Assembly: GCA_028456385.1 (NCBI GenBank)
Contig: JALNQF010000171.1
Coordinates: 30,738-94,737, forward strand
Direction of reading: 5' to 3'
DNA from: Ophiosphaerella korrae
Taxonomy: Eukaryota > Ascomycota > Dothideomycetes > Pleosporales > Phaeosphaeriaceae
DNA length: 64,000 nt
In this document: positions 21,271-30,997 of the stretch, in pieces
Layout: each line of letters opens with the position of its first letter
Numbering within the stretch: position 1 is the first letter of the stretch
Made by a program: the position numbers and the translations under genes
Notes under the pieces: generated by a model
What the model was told of the DNA's origin: nothing
The model's input: only the letters and a program-made list of their open reading frames with translations
Database searches by the model: none

Positions 21271-22812
21271 ATGCCCGCCGCCGACTTCGCCGCCGCTCAA
21301 CACCGCATCGCAGCCCGTCGCGCCCAACGCGCCGCCCAACGCGCGCACCATGAATCCACACACCCAGCCCGCCAACCCTCGCGCCTCCCCTTCCCCTTCG
21401 CCTCCGCCTGGGACGCCATAAGAGGCCGCCAAGGCACGCGCCCCGAGTTCCGCGTTGGCCAAGTTGATGCCGAACTCCTCGACGAAGAGCTCCTGGAGCT
21501 CCTGAAAGGCCAGGTCGGCGAGGGCCTCAAGTACTTTGGCTCGCACATCGCCGACCACTGGACGCCAGAAATCCTCCTGGGGCTGCGTATGATTTTGTTC
21601 AAGCTGAGCATCTGGGACCAGAATGCGTCGTATGGCGCCCATCTGCAGGGGCTGCGGTACACGGATGCGCGCTCCAGTGCGCCGAACCGGCCGCCCCCGA
21701 AGCCGTGGCAGAAGGCTGCGTATGGCATGATAACGGTTGGCGGCCGCTATGCGTGGACCAAGTGGGAGGAGTATTTGCTTTCGGCGCAAGAAGACTACAC
21801 GCGGCCGGAATCGCCACAGACCAAGCTTCTCGCTGCACTCACCGAGCGCCTGAATTCCGCACACGACGTCGCGTCCCTGGCCTCGTTTCTCGTTTTCCTG
21901 GTCAACGGGCGGTATCGCACCATTACCGATCGCTTGCTGCGCCTGCGTTTGACGCCGACGTCAGCGTCCACCAGCCGCGAGGTTTCCTTCGAGTATCTCA
22001 ACCGCCAGCTTGTGTGGCACGCCTTCACCGAGTTCCTTTTGTTCCTTTTACCCCTTGTTGGCATATCGCGGTGGCGCCGCATTCTGGGCCGGACGTGGCG
22101 CAAACTACGCACGGCTGTTCTCTCCCTGCTTGGTCGCGCCTCCCCGTCTGCGTCCGACGAGGAGGAGGCCAAGTCCGGCGAATTGTCGTTCCTCCCTGAA
22201 CGCACGTGCGCAATATGCTACCGCGACCAGAATCCCACATCGGCAAGCGAGGCAGACGTGCTCGCCTCCTCGGTTGGCGGTGGCGGCGTCGTGGGCTCTG
22301 CGGCCACGGATATCACAAACCCATACGCAAGCGTTGAGTGCGGATGCATATACTGTTTTGCGTGTCTGGCGCAGCGCATCGCGAATGAAGAGGGCGAGGG
22401 GTGGCCGTGTCTGCGCTGTGGCGCGCTGATCAAGGAATGCAGGCCTTGGAACGGAGACATCATCGAAGAGCAGCCGCGGCGCGCCGAGCAACCCGAGAGC
22501 AGAGATGCCTTTGGTACTGTCAAAAGCGTGGGATTTGCATCGTTTGGAGGCGAGGCGAGGGTGGAGGAGGAGGCATTACAGGAAATCGAGCCCATGGCTG
22601 AGGGAGATGATGAAGTGGACGTCGAAGACGACAGTTTGCTGGAAAAGACGAGGGGCTTGGATCTGGGCGAGTCCTTGGCTTTTACAGAAAGCTCGGAGTG
22701 GGCGAGGGCGAACGAAGAGACAAGTAGCGAGGAGGACGAGCAGAGCGAAGAGTACGACGAGGATGAGGAGGAAGAGGGTGAGGAGTTGCAAGGATTGGAG
22801 TTTGATCAATGA
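21271..22812 (+). CDS. pex2: Peroxin-2, RING E3 ubiquitin ligase of the peroxisome
   Basis: Single exon, 513 residues. PEX2, PEX10 and PEX12 form the membrane ligase that ubiquitinates the import receptor PEX5 for recycling. The Pex2/Pex12 N-terminal domain is clear: DAELLDEELLELLKGQVGE, then GSHIADHWTPEILLGLRMI. Membrane segments follow, including FTEFLLFLLPLVGI. The RING begins CAICYRDQN and continues CGCIYCFACLAQR and PCLRCG, with a serine/glycine-rich insertion between the first two zinc-ligand pairs. After the RING comes an acidic Glu/Asp-rich tail of about 100 residues, longer than in yeast PEX2. The start is ATG 21271, giving the usual ADFAAAQHRIAARR opening. ATG 21261 is out of frame. 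Confidence 0.9.
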   Translation: MPAADFAAAQHRIAARRAQRAAQRAHHESTHPARQPSRLPFPFASAWDAIRGRQGTRPEFRVGQVDAELLDEELLELLKGQVGEGLKYFGSHIADHWTPEILLGLRMILFKLSIWDQNASYGAHLQGLRYTDARSSAPNRPPPKPWQKAAYGMITVGGRYAWTKWEEYLLSAQEDYTRPESPQTKLLAALTERLNSAHDVASLASFLVFLVNGRYRTITDRLLRLRLTPTSASTSREVSFEYLNRQLVWHAFTEFLLFLLPLVGISRWRRILGRTWRKLRTAVLSLLGRASPSASDEEEAKSGELSFLPERTCAICYRDQNPTSASEADVLASSVGGGGVVGSAATDITNPYASVECGCIYCFACLAQRIANEEGEGWPCLRCGALIKECRPWNGDIIEEQPRRAEQPESRDAFGTVKSVGFASFGGEARVEEEALQEIEPMAEGDDEVDVEDDSLLEKTRGLDLGESLAFTESSEWARANEETSSEEDEQSEEYDEDEEEEGEELQGLEFDQ

Positions 22813-22888
22813 TTCAAGCATGAGATGTTATAATTAAGACCCTTGATAGACGCCACGAAGCGTATTTCTATTCCTCGCCTGGGTCTAA

Positions 22889-23893
22889 CTATGTCCGCAT
22901 GAAGTCGGCAAACCTAGGCAACGCAGCCATCTTCTCCTCAGGACTGATGTTGTCATCATTATAGATCAATCTCATGTTCTTGTCCTTCTTGCTCTTCTTG
23001 TCTTCCTTCTTGTCCGGCACTTCCCTCTGCACACCTGCGATGAGATCATCGAGCGACGACTGTATCGCATCTGCGCCGGGAGGAAACGCGCCAGGTGGTG
23101 CAGCAAAACCTGGCCGGGGCGGTAGCACGCCTGGTTGGCCGGGTATGCTGCCTGGCCGAGGTATGGCGCCGTTGGCGGGAGAGAAGGGGTATGATGGTGC
23201 AGCAGCGCCAGGAAAGGCAGCCGGAATACCGTAAGGATGCTGGACGGCCGGGGGCGTCTTGGACGGCGTGTTAGCATGGTCAGATGTACGGTTGCTGGCG
23301 GCTTTGAACATACGGGGTTGGCAACCGCTTCTGCAACGGGTGGCGGCAGCGGCAGTACGCCGTTCTTGCGGTCTGTCCTGTACTTATCCGCGCGCTGCTC
23401 AATGTCTTCCAGGCCCTCAGCCACCTTGGGTCGCTTGCCTGGCGCGGCAGAGCCGTTTGCATACAGGCCCCGGATCGGATTCCCCGTGACGCGCGCGCGC
23501 TCCTGCTCTTCGGCAAAATGTGCTTGTGTGACTTGCTGGTTGTGTTGGTCGATGATCTCGGCGGGCACGCCCTCCATGCCGAAGATCTCGATCTCAAGGC
23601 CTTGCCGCCCGGCGTTTGCATTTTCGACGTGCGTGAGGTTTTCCTTGTGCACCTGGTTCATGTGCACGGAGAGGCCTGGTAAACTGTCAATGCCTAGTTC
23701 TCGCGTGGTGGTGCTGCGGCCCGGTACCTCCAGCCGTGTTCAGTCGCCTCCCGCAGCGCTCGCATTTGAAGTGTTTGGCCTTTTGGTGGGAAATGAGAAT
23801 CTTCAGGTCGTCAAAGTCGCGCTCGCAGTAGTAGCACCATGGCCGCTCGAGCTTCTGGCTCAGGTCTGGGTATCTCTTGCGCTTCTTCGTCAT
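22889..23893 (-). CDS. C2H2 zinc finger protein, BuGZ/ZNF207-like
   Basis: Three exons on the minus strand (23893-23728, 23675-23314, 23257-22889) give 298 residues. Two closely set C2H2 fingers lie at the N-terminus: [23 protein letters not shown], split here as CYYC...HQKAKH, and [22 protein letters not shown]. This arrangement is diagnostic of the BuGZ group, which in animals binds spindle-checkpoint protein BUB3 and microtubules and in plants and fungi may act in splicing. [10 protein letters not shown] follows, then a Pro/Gly/Ala-rich low-complexity middle and a Lys-rich [11 protein letters not shown] stretch. Introns are 52 and 56 bp. The second acceptor is aag, 11 bases after a gctaac branch point; a cag 18 bases on would delete six residues. 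Confidence 0.85.
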
Positions 23894-24441
23894 CTTGCCT
23901 GGCGGGTCGAGGTTGGGGGCAGAAGCCTGCGGTCAGCACGGAGGGTCAGGCGGTCACGTGTGGTGGTGGTGGTGTGGTGGTGTCGACTGGAATCATGCCG
24001 TCCTCGCAGTCGCCGTTGTCGTGAAGCTCCCGCCCGCGCTTTCCAAAGCGAGCTCTCTGGCTGCGCTTGGACCTGCCCTGGCCTTGGCGGGCAGTCTCAC
24101 TTTTCTCTGCCATCTCTACCGCCTCTCCCGCCTGCTCGCGCCCCTCGACATGCACACAATTAGACTCGGCAGGAATCCATCCGCTTTGATGTGGGCGGAC
24201 GGCTTCCTGACCGTTGCAGCCCGCACATCAGCCACTTGCGTCTCTGACACCTACCACAAGTCCTTTCGAGGAACATCCCGTGCCTTCGCGTCTTGCGTCG
24301 GCATGGTGTATGCGGCTGTACATCGGTTCGTGCTTTCTTGCTGCAAGAACAAATCAAGATCCTTCATAGTACATACTGCCTCGCTCGTCCGAGACTCTCC
24401 ACAGGCGTGTGTCTCCTTGGAATGCTACATGCCCCGGCCAC
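23894..24441. other. Intergenic, UCH 3' side and C2H2 promoter
   Basis: Long open frames on the plus strand here (23237-24163 and 23877-24476) are antisense shadows with no domain. A 54-codon minus-strand frame opening at 24113 is basic but lacks any recognisable feature and sits in the expected leader of the C2H2 gene. Confidence 0.35.
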
Positions 24442-25233
24442 TCACGCCTCTGCCGTCACCAAGGCCATCAAGCTAAAATTCACATTGCCGTCCGCACTCG
24501 CCATCATGCCGCGGATCACGTCCAGGCACTTGTCCGACAGTACGCCCTCGTCAGCTGCTAGAGCCCCTAGATCAATTGGCCCTGCCCGGTCTCCATCGAG
24601 CTGATACAGATGGCCGTTCTTATGCGACTTGACAAAACATATGTAGTGATAATCCACATCGTCCTCGGCACTCTCTGGCGCCTCAGTGTCGCCTTTCAGT
24701 GCTACTTCGGTGTAGGCTTGCTCAAGCCCGCTATCCCTTTCGAGAGCTTGCGCTAGTTGACCCGCGTCAGGCGATGACGCCTTTCGTATCAATTTATCGA
24801 GCATCGAGTCCGGCACTGACACCACATTAGAAACACCCACCGAGGTAAGACGAATCATACCCAGCTTAGTCCTTGCTTCTCCGTTGCACGCCGCATGCAG
24901 AATTGCATATAGCCCACATGCATTGTTGATTGTCTGCTTGTAAAACACCACGTTTCCCTCCTTGCCTGCCTCGTGCTCCTTTCCCACATCTTCGGTCATG
25001 ACTCTTTCTTCATAATCCTCAGTAGTGGGAAATACCAGACATAGGGCATACACTGGCTGCGGAAGGAACCCAAGTAACTCTGCATCATCCAACGATAGTA
25101 CATCTTGAAATTCAAGTGATTCAGAGAGGCCCAGTTTGTGTATGAGCTCGGTAAACATTTCTGGATTGGATTCAAGAGGAATGAAATGCTTGCCGTATGT
25201 ATCTATCGACATGGCTGTTGCTTCCATTTCCAT
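24442..25233 (-). CDS. Ubiquitin C-terminal hydrolase (peptidase C12)
   Basis: Single exon of 263 residues. It removes small adducts from the ubiquitin C-terminus, like yeast Yuh1 and UCH-L3. The N-terminal HFIPLESNPEMFTELIHKLG is the classic family opening. Catalytic residues can all be placed: oxyanion Gln100 and nucleophile Cys106 in KQTINNACGLYA, His196 in DYHYICF and Asp213 in YQLDGDR. The crossover loop around residues 150-190 is rich in Glu/Ala and typical in length. In-frame ATGs occur at codons 1, 3 and 8, and the last (25212) gives the family-like start. An upstream 5' exon ending in ATG followed by gttagc near 25295 is possible but not needed. Confidence 0.93.
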   Translation of the reverse strand: MEMEATAMSIDTYGKHFIPLESNPEMFTELIHKLGLSESLEFQDVLSLDDAELLGFLPQPVYALCLVFPTTEDYEERVMTEDVGKEHEAGKEGNVVFYKQTINNACGLYAILHAACNGEARTKLGMIRLTSVGVSNVVSVPDSMLDKLIRKASSPDAGQLAQALERDSGLEQAYTEVALKGDTEAPESAEDDVDYHYICFVKSHKNGHLYQLDGDRAGPIDLGALAADEGVLSDKCLDVIRGMMASADGNVNFSLMALVTAEA

Positions 25234-25678
25234 GGCTGTTATCCTTTGCTCACAGTCAGTGTGGGTAGGATTAGGTGTTGAGGGGTGCTGCTAACCATTT
25301 CGGTGCGTGGCGCTAGCTTTAGCTTTCACTTCAAGCAATCATATCCCTCGTATGCATGAGCGGAAACTAACGTCCAAAGAGAAGGGGACATTTGTTCACA
25401 CTGCATTCAGAGTTTGACGAGCAAATAACAACGCGTTACGTCATGTCGCCATGTTTCTCATTTCGCTCGCGCTTTTGCGTGAGACGCACCTAGATAGCTG
25501 AGCACAGATGGCTCACGCCATCGTGCATCCCAGTCTTGTGGGCTGCCACACAATGCAAAGCCTCCTGGAAAAGCATTCTGCTCTCAACAACGGTAAGCTA
25601 ACAATCAAATTGGCTTTTTGGCTTCTCCCAAAAATCCAATTATCTTATTCAAGGAAGTAAAGGTCCGTGTAAATAATC
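25234..25678. promoter_or_regulatory. Divergent region, UCH / BTB gene
   Basis: Presumed promoters of both flanking genes. No TATA box or coding sequence was convincing. Confidence 0.35.
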
Positions 25679-26755
25679 ATGGAAAGGTACCACGGTTCCG
25701 TTCGTGCCGACTCAATTGCCGTCAAGTTCCTTTCTCAGTGAAGCAAGCGAAGACTATCAAACAATAGTACTCCAGCAGCCGGAATACTCAGATTTCAGTC
25801 ATGAGGAGATTAGAGTTGAGGATTACCAGAATGGTAGAGGACCTCAATCTTGGAAAAAGGTCTCTCCAATCTTCACTAAGCTCGCATTACAACAGCTTCC
25901 TTGGGCCAATACGTGCCTAGTAACAGAAAGAGCCAAGCCCATCTTCGACTGTCAGTTGTATGCTAGCTGCAGAGGGTTTATGCTGACGTGAACAGACTTC
26001 GTGGACCTGTCATTCAAGTCTGCGTAGGCTCTGACGGCTGCCAGGGCCTTGCTTCAAACCTAGCCATATGCGAATGTGACGATACTTGGTTTCTACCAAA
26101 AGAACTCCTTTTCCACTACTCTCCCTTTCTTAAAGTCGCGTGTGAAGAGAACAACGAGGATAATCGAGTGTGCCTTCCTCAAGGCGACCCTGCCATCTTC
26201 GCCTTATATGTCGAGTACTTATACTATGGTACCTACCCCTTGTCACCGCCAGGGCTTGCCTCTTCAACCCCAAATATACACACCCAATGCTGGGTCCTTG
26301 GTGATGGACTCGGCTGTATCCCCTTCAAAAATTTCGCCATGCGACACCTATTCCGGCAATACGGTTCTTCGTTGTTTTTCGGTAACCCCCTTGAACCGCA
26401 CTACTTGCAATATGCCTTGGACAACACTGCACTCAGCTCAAAGTTTAGGCAGTTTTATGTCTCGCTTTTCGTCCGGTGGTATTCAAGCCCGGTCAAGGTT
26501 AAGGGGGAGGTGGAGGCGTGGGATGCATTGTTGGAGAAATGGCTTGATGTTAGGCTGTGCTTGCTTAAGAGCTTTCAGTCCGAGGGAGAGCGTGCCCCAA
26601 TTGATAGGGAGGATTATATGGAGGGCGATGAAGGGGTATTGTCTGGCGAGACTATGGCGTTTGCTAGGGCTGTGATATCTGCTAGGGCTCCGACATCTGT
26701 CGAAAATTTGACACCTGAGATCGGCAAGTCTACTACGCTTAAGAATGAAAATTAG
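25679..26755 (+). CDS. BTB/POZ domain protein
   Basis: Three exons, 25679-25686, 25727-25957 and 25996-26755, give 332 residues. The model needs two very short introns (40 and 38 bp, gtaccac...caag and gtatgc...gctgac...acag), both restoring frame. The product begins Met-Glu-Ser-Ser-Phe-Leu-Ser and then has FSHEEIRVEDYQNGR, an N-terminal motif common in fungal BTB proteins. The POZ fold follows: RGPVIQVCVGSDG, then LPKELLFHYSPFLKVAC, RVCLPQGDPAIFALYVEYLYYGTY and CWVLGDGLGC. Such proteins are expanded in Pleosporales, usually without the DNA-binding or Kelch domains seen in animals. The function is unknown; Cullin-3 adaptor activity is a possibility. The first tiny exon is the least certain part. 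Confidence 0.72.
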
Positions 26756-27059
26756 GTCTTGTCGAATGGTGGTAATCATATGCGTCTTAGTAGAGAGATA
26801 GATACATAGTAAATCGAGGATTTACATATTATTCACACATTTGTAATTTGTTTTCAGTGCATTTTCAGATGATTTCTTCTATGATGGTTGAAGGTGATAT
26901 GATGATTGGTCCACAAATGAAGCGCACTCACAGACAAACAAACGGATTGCATCCGCTACCTATCTAGGTAGTGAAAATTGGCCAAACCATTCACTTCATT
27001 TTGTCACTCATTTCCCCGCAATTATTGCTTGCCTGTGAAATTCTAACCTCCTCACTCAT
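26756..27059. other. Intergenic
   Basis: A/T-rich spacer between the BTB gene and the small gene at 27060. No feature seen. Confidence 0.35.
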
Positions 27060-27440
27060 ATGGCTATCCACGAAACTATAGCTTCATCCGCAGCCAACCA
27101 TGAAAACGAAATGGGCGCCGCAGAATCTTCCACGAGAAATACTACCGCAAACGAAAGGGAGAAGAGTAAGATGGTGGAAGATGAGCTCGATAGAGTCATG
27201 GCTAGCATACCCCCAGTCATGGCTAGCCTACCCCAGTCAAGGTAGGTACTACCCATAATGCATGTAGTATGAAGTCGCTTTCTAGCTATGCGATAGGACC
27301 CCATCGCTACACGAGAAGCTCTACGCCAGATCCTTTTGAAGACGCAAGTTTTATTGGAGGACGACAACGAAAGGCTTCAGCTGGCCCATTGCATTCTCGC
27401 CAAATGTGCTGAGATTGTTGCGGAGGCCAGCATGTGTTGA
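27060..27440 (+). pseudogene. Small helical protein gene, frame broken by microduplication
   Basis: ATG 27060 opens a Glu/Asn/Lys-rich frame. An intron 27242-27296 (gtaggt...gatag) leads to 27297-27440, which reads as 47 codons of amphipathic helix (REALRQILLKTQVLLEDDNERLQLA, two leucine-rich halves) and ends at TGA. The two exons no longer fit: spliced as they stand, exon 1 enters the wrong frame and stops after 13 codons (75 residues in total). The reason is visible: 21 bases at 27195-27215 are repeated as 20 bases at 27216-27235. Taking away one copy would make the junction phase 0. So either the gene is newly broken, or a short product is made. The family is not recognised. Confidence 0.55.
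27195..27235 (+). repeat. 21/20-base tandem duplication in coding exon
   Basis: Copy one gtcatggctagcataccccc plus A; copy two differs by one substitution (A to C) and lacks one C. The net length change is not a multiple of three and shifts the downstream exon of the small gene. Confidence 0.85.
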
Positions 27441-27913
27441 TGTCGTATGTGATACCCACTTTGCTCTGATTGGCTAATGGCAACCTACTTTAACCATTAG
27501 TGGTCAGCACAACATGCATTACGATACCGAAATCGCGTACTTGGGATGTCATGATTCCCAGTTACCCATGTACGCATGAAACGCGGTCGCAAAGATTTCG
27601 ACTGTTTCTCCTAGTCAATGGACCGCATTCAGGGTGCAATGGCAATTGTTGGCTCACAGCTAATCTAAATAAGCTCAGCGCCGCAAAGCTTCGTATCGCC
27701 GCCCACTCACGACCATCGGCCCAACCTCCTTCCGAATCAAGCTCCGGCCTATCCTGGCAGCATGCGAACTACATTATCCACCTTCCGTAAACAATAGAGA
27801 TAACCAGGGTTTTTCACAATACCGTCATAGCTTTGCGAGTATTCAACACGACATTTAAGGCTGTTGAGCCCCAACCGGCTTTCAGCACTCGTGAAAGTTG
27901 TATTGCTATCGCT
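27441..27913. other. Intergenic, S28 promoter side
   Basis: No recognisable gene. A 96-codon plus-strand frame at 27500-27790 has no ATG-supported domain. The A/T content rises near 27790-27870, the probable promoter of the S28 gene. Confidence 0.35.
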
Positions 27914-29662
27914 ATGCGCTTCTCAATTGTCGCTGTAGGGCTATTGTTTGGTCTGGAGACCGCTGCGTTGAGGGCAGGACCAAGGACGGTGCCGGATATC
28001 GAGAGAGAGGTACGCTCACTCGATTTTACTTGGTCGTAAAAGCGAGTGTATCTAACATTACAATAGATTGCGGCGACAAAACAACGTTCTTTAATTAAGC
28101 GTGCTGATGAGGTGGACTTGGAAACTCTTTATCCCGAGTACAACATCTCAGTCCCCGTCGATTTCTTCCACAATGAGACCAGATACGAACCTCACAGCAA
28201 CGATACTTTTAACTTAAGGTACTGGTTTGATGCAACCTACTACAAACCTGGAGGTCCGGTATTTGTTCTCCTCGGTGGGGAAACTGACGGTGCCGACCGG
28301 CTTGTATTTCTACAAAAAGGCATTGTTCACCAAGTCGCGAAAGCTACGAATGGATTAGGAGTCATCTTAGAGCACCGCTATTATGGGAAAAGCTTTCCAA
28401 CCAAGGACTTGACCACAAAAAATTTGCGATTCTTGTCGACAGAACAGGCATTGGCAGAAATCGACTATTTCGCGCGGCACGTCCAATTTAAGGGCATCAA
28501 TGCCGATCTCACTGCGCCAAAGACTCCGTGGGTAGTGTATGGTGGCTCTTATGCTGGCGCACAGGCAGCTTTCCTGCGGGTAGTATATCCAGAGACCTTC
28601 TGGGGAGCTATCTCATCGTCTGGTGTAACTGTGGCTATCTATGACTATTGGCAGTACTTCGAGCCCGCTCGATTATTCGGGCCTCCCGATTGCATCAAGA
28701 ACACTCAAGTTTTAATTGATGTTGTTGACAATATTCTATTGAACAAGAATAATACCAGCAAAGTACAGCCTCTCAAAGAGGTCTTTGGCCTGGGCAACGT
28801 TACCGACAACAGGGATTTCGCAAACCAGCTGACTGGTGTTTACGGTCTGCAAAGCACCAATTGGGATCCAAAACAGAATTCGGCTTCTCTCTTCAACTAT
28901 TGCAACAACATGACAGCGAAGCCAACAGCTGAGAACCTCCGCCCGGCTGTAGCCGATATCGTTTCTGCAGCAGGATATGGTTCAGATGTTCAGGCGCAGG
29001 ACATTACTCTTAATGCCATCAACTGGCTCAACAGCACCGCTCTCTCGGGCTGGCGCCGTTCTAATCGTACACAAGATCAATACTTCACTCAGCTCAACGC
29101 AACTGCTTTGCAGTCTTTGACCTCACTCGAAGATTATAGTGCGACTTCTTGGACCTACCAAGTCTGCACCGAATGGGGCTACATACAGACTGGTTCCACC
29201 CCTAAGGACATTATGCCATTGGTTTCTCGCACTCTCGATTTAGATTATCTTACTTTCATGTGTCGCGCTCAGTTCAACATCACTTCACCGCCCGATATCT
29301 GGCAAATCAACAAGTACGGCAACTATAGCATTGACTACCCACGTCTCGCTCATCTGGGAGGAAATGCCGATCCCTGGAGACCTGCAACATCTCTATGGTA
29401 TCCTGAGAGTAGGAACAGCAGCACCGAGCATCCGTGGTTACTCATCAGCCATGGAGTTCATCATTGGGAAGAGAATGGAATATTCGAGAATGAGACAACG
29501 CCATTGTTGCCGCCTGCACAGGTTGTTTATGCCCAGCAATTTTTGAAGAATTTTGTTGTGGATTGGCTAGATGGTAAGCAACCCCTTTCCGAATAACCGC
29601 TTTGGTCATTTGCTGATCCGTGAACAGAGTGGAAGGATGGGCATACACCCTCCGAGCTATAA
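27914..29662 (+). CDS. Secreted serine peptidase, family S28
   Basis: Three exons (27914-28009, 28067-29573, 29628-29662) give 545 residues. S28 enzymes (prolyl carboxypeptidase/DPP-II type) cleave next to proline at acidic pH; fungal members are extracellular. A signal peptide is visible in the first 20 residues (MRFSIVAVGLLFGLETAAL). The domain shows RYWFDATYYKPGGPVFVLLGGE, split around GGPVF, then LEHRYYGKS, the nucleophile in VVYGGSYAGAQ, and the Asp and His of the triad in GGNADPWRP and SHGVHHWEENG. Many N-x-S/T sites suggest heavy glycosylation. The last short exon replaces a read-through end and yields DEWKDGHTPSEL before TAA. Introns are 57 and 54 bp and keep frame. It lies tandem with the NIS1-like gene. 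Confidence 0.9.
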
Positions 29663-30328
29663 TCTAATAAATAATGTCATCTATTGCAGACGATCAGGAC
29701 TGGATTTAGCTAAATCAGAGCATACAATCTAACGACTTGATTACACGCACCACTTCGGTTCTATATTCGCCTTTTTTTTTTTAGAGTGAATAGTATGATG
29801 TTATGGTAACATAAGGTGTTGTTATGTAGCTGCATCGATACTTCACTCGGCCTAATTTGCCACTAGTACCACACTAAACCTATGACGTAGCCTACCACGC
29901 CATCACATTACCTCCACTTATTGTCGCAACGTCGTCACGGGCCTATTTTCCAATAGAACCATCCATGCCCAAATGCCCCGAATTAGAAGCTTATACGGGT
30001 CAGCAGCGCCGTTGTGAAACTCCGATAGGACTCAGCGTGGCTCCGTCGGCAGATCAGCATGAGGCTTACCGTCCGAAGCTAATCTGCGGGCGTGTTGCGA
30101 TGTTACTGTCGATAGGGACGGACCACGATGAGCCTAGTTGCGTATCGTGGTACAGTCAAGGACCCCCCATGTATGCAACATAGCTTTGCAAATTATACTT
30201 AAGAGATGGTCGTGGTCATTGAATGTGTTCTTCACACCACCACCACCATCAATCACCCGAACCTACAACAATACCCACATCCCATCTCGAAACCATTGCT
30301 CGGTTGACCCATAATCTCCAAAACCAAT
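29663..30328. other. Intergenic, promoter of the NIS1-like gene
   Basis: Includes a T11 run near 29771. The last 150 bp hold a possible TATA-like attatactta near 30190 and a CACCACCACCACC tract at 30236. No gene recognised. Confidence 0.35.
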
Positions 30329-30772
30329 ATGCGCTTCTCAACACTTTCAACGCTTATTCTACCTAGCATTGCTACGGCCCGCATCATCGGTCTCGCTGCT
30401 CCATCAACCATCGCTCCCTCCTCGCCCTTCACATTTTCTCTCATCACAGAGAACTACATCCAATCCGTTGCCGACGTTTCTGTAGCCTGGGGATGGCAAG
30501 AGCTGCCCGGAACCCCGCGGGCCTTGGGCTCGAGCACCAATAGCAGTTATCTGGGGCCAACCAAGTCTAATGTGCTTACCAATGTCTCGGTTGAGGCCAT
30601 CGCCCCAGAGGCCTTGCGGGGAAAGGACGCAGTATTTAGCGTCGCTGTTACGAGCTTGTATGGCGCCAGTGGAGGTCCGTCTCTCCGTTCGTGGAATGTT
30701 TCCGTTTCGATTGGGGATGAGACGGGTGAAGATTTGGCGGCAACCCGCACGTCAGGATGGTCTTTGAATTGA
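30329..30772 (+). CDS. NIS1-like secreted effector protein
   Basis: Single exon, 147 residues. A signal peptide covers about residues 1-17 (MRFSTLSTLILPSIATA). The mature part begins with RIIGLAAPSTIAP and shows the spaced blocks I associate with NIS1: ENYIQSVADVSVAWG, SSYLGPTKSNVLTNV and SLYGASGGPS, a compact beta-sandwich-like protein without cysteine pairs. NIS1 of Colletotrichum and its homologues in other ascomycetes and basidiomycetes are secreted into plant tissue and dampen receptor-kinase immune signalling. That role is known for the family, not shown here. Three N-glycosylation sites are present. The C-terminal tail after SIGDETG is unusual. Short intergenic distances link it with the S28 peptidase, both secreted. 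Confidence 0.8.
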   Translation: MRFSTLSTLILPSIATARIIGLAAPSTIAPSSPFTFSLITENYIQSVADVSVAWGWQELPGTPRALGSSTNSSYLGPTKSNVLTNVSVEAIAPEALRGKDAVFSVAVTSLYGASGGPSLRSWNVSVSIGDETGEDLAATRTSGWSLN

Positions 30773-30997
30773 AGCTATTGAGTGGCAGTAGCGCCTGGTA
30801 TAGAGGACTTAAACCAACCGCTTTTTCATAATGATAATGAATTCATAATACTTGATGTATCAAGGTTCATTTGGGTCTATTTAGCGTAACCGATTCCATG
30901 AGCCCAAGTTGTGTGAAAGATCGGCCACACTCTCTACATAAGATTAGATTTAGACTTAATAATAATAATACTACTTCTCATATTCTTCTGCCTAGCT

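Noticed and set aside
23877..24476. 199-codon plus-strand frame with hydrophobic stretches
   Set aside because: It overlaps the ends of two well-defined minus-strand genes and lacks any family-like motif; hydrophobicity reflects composition.
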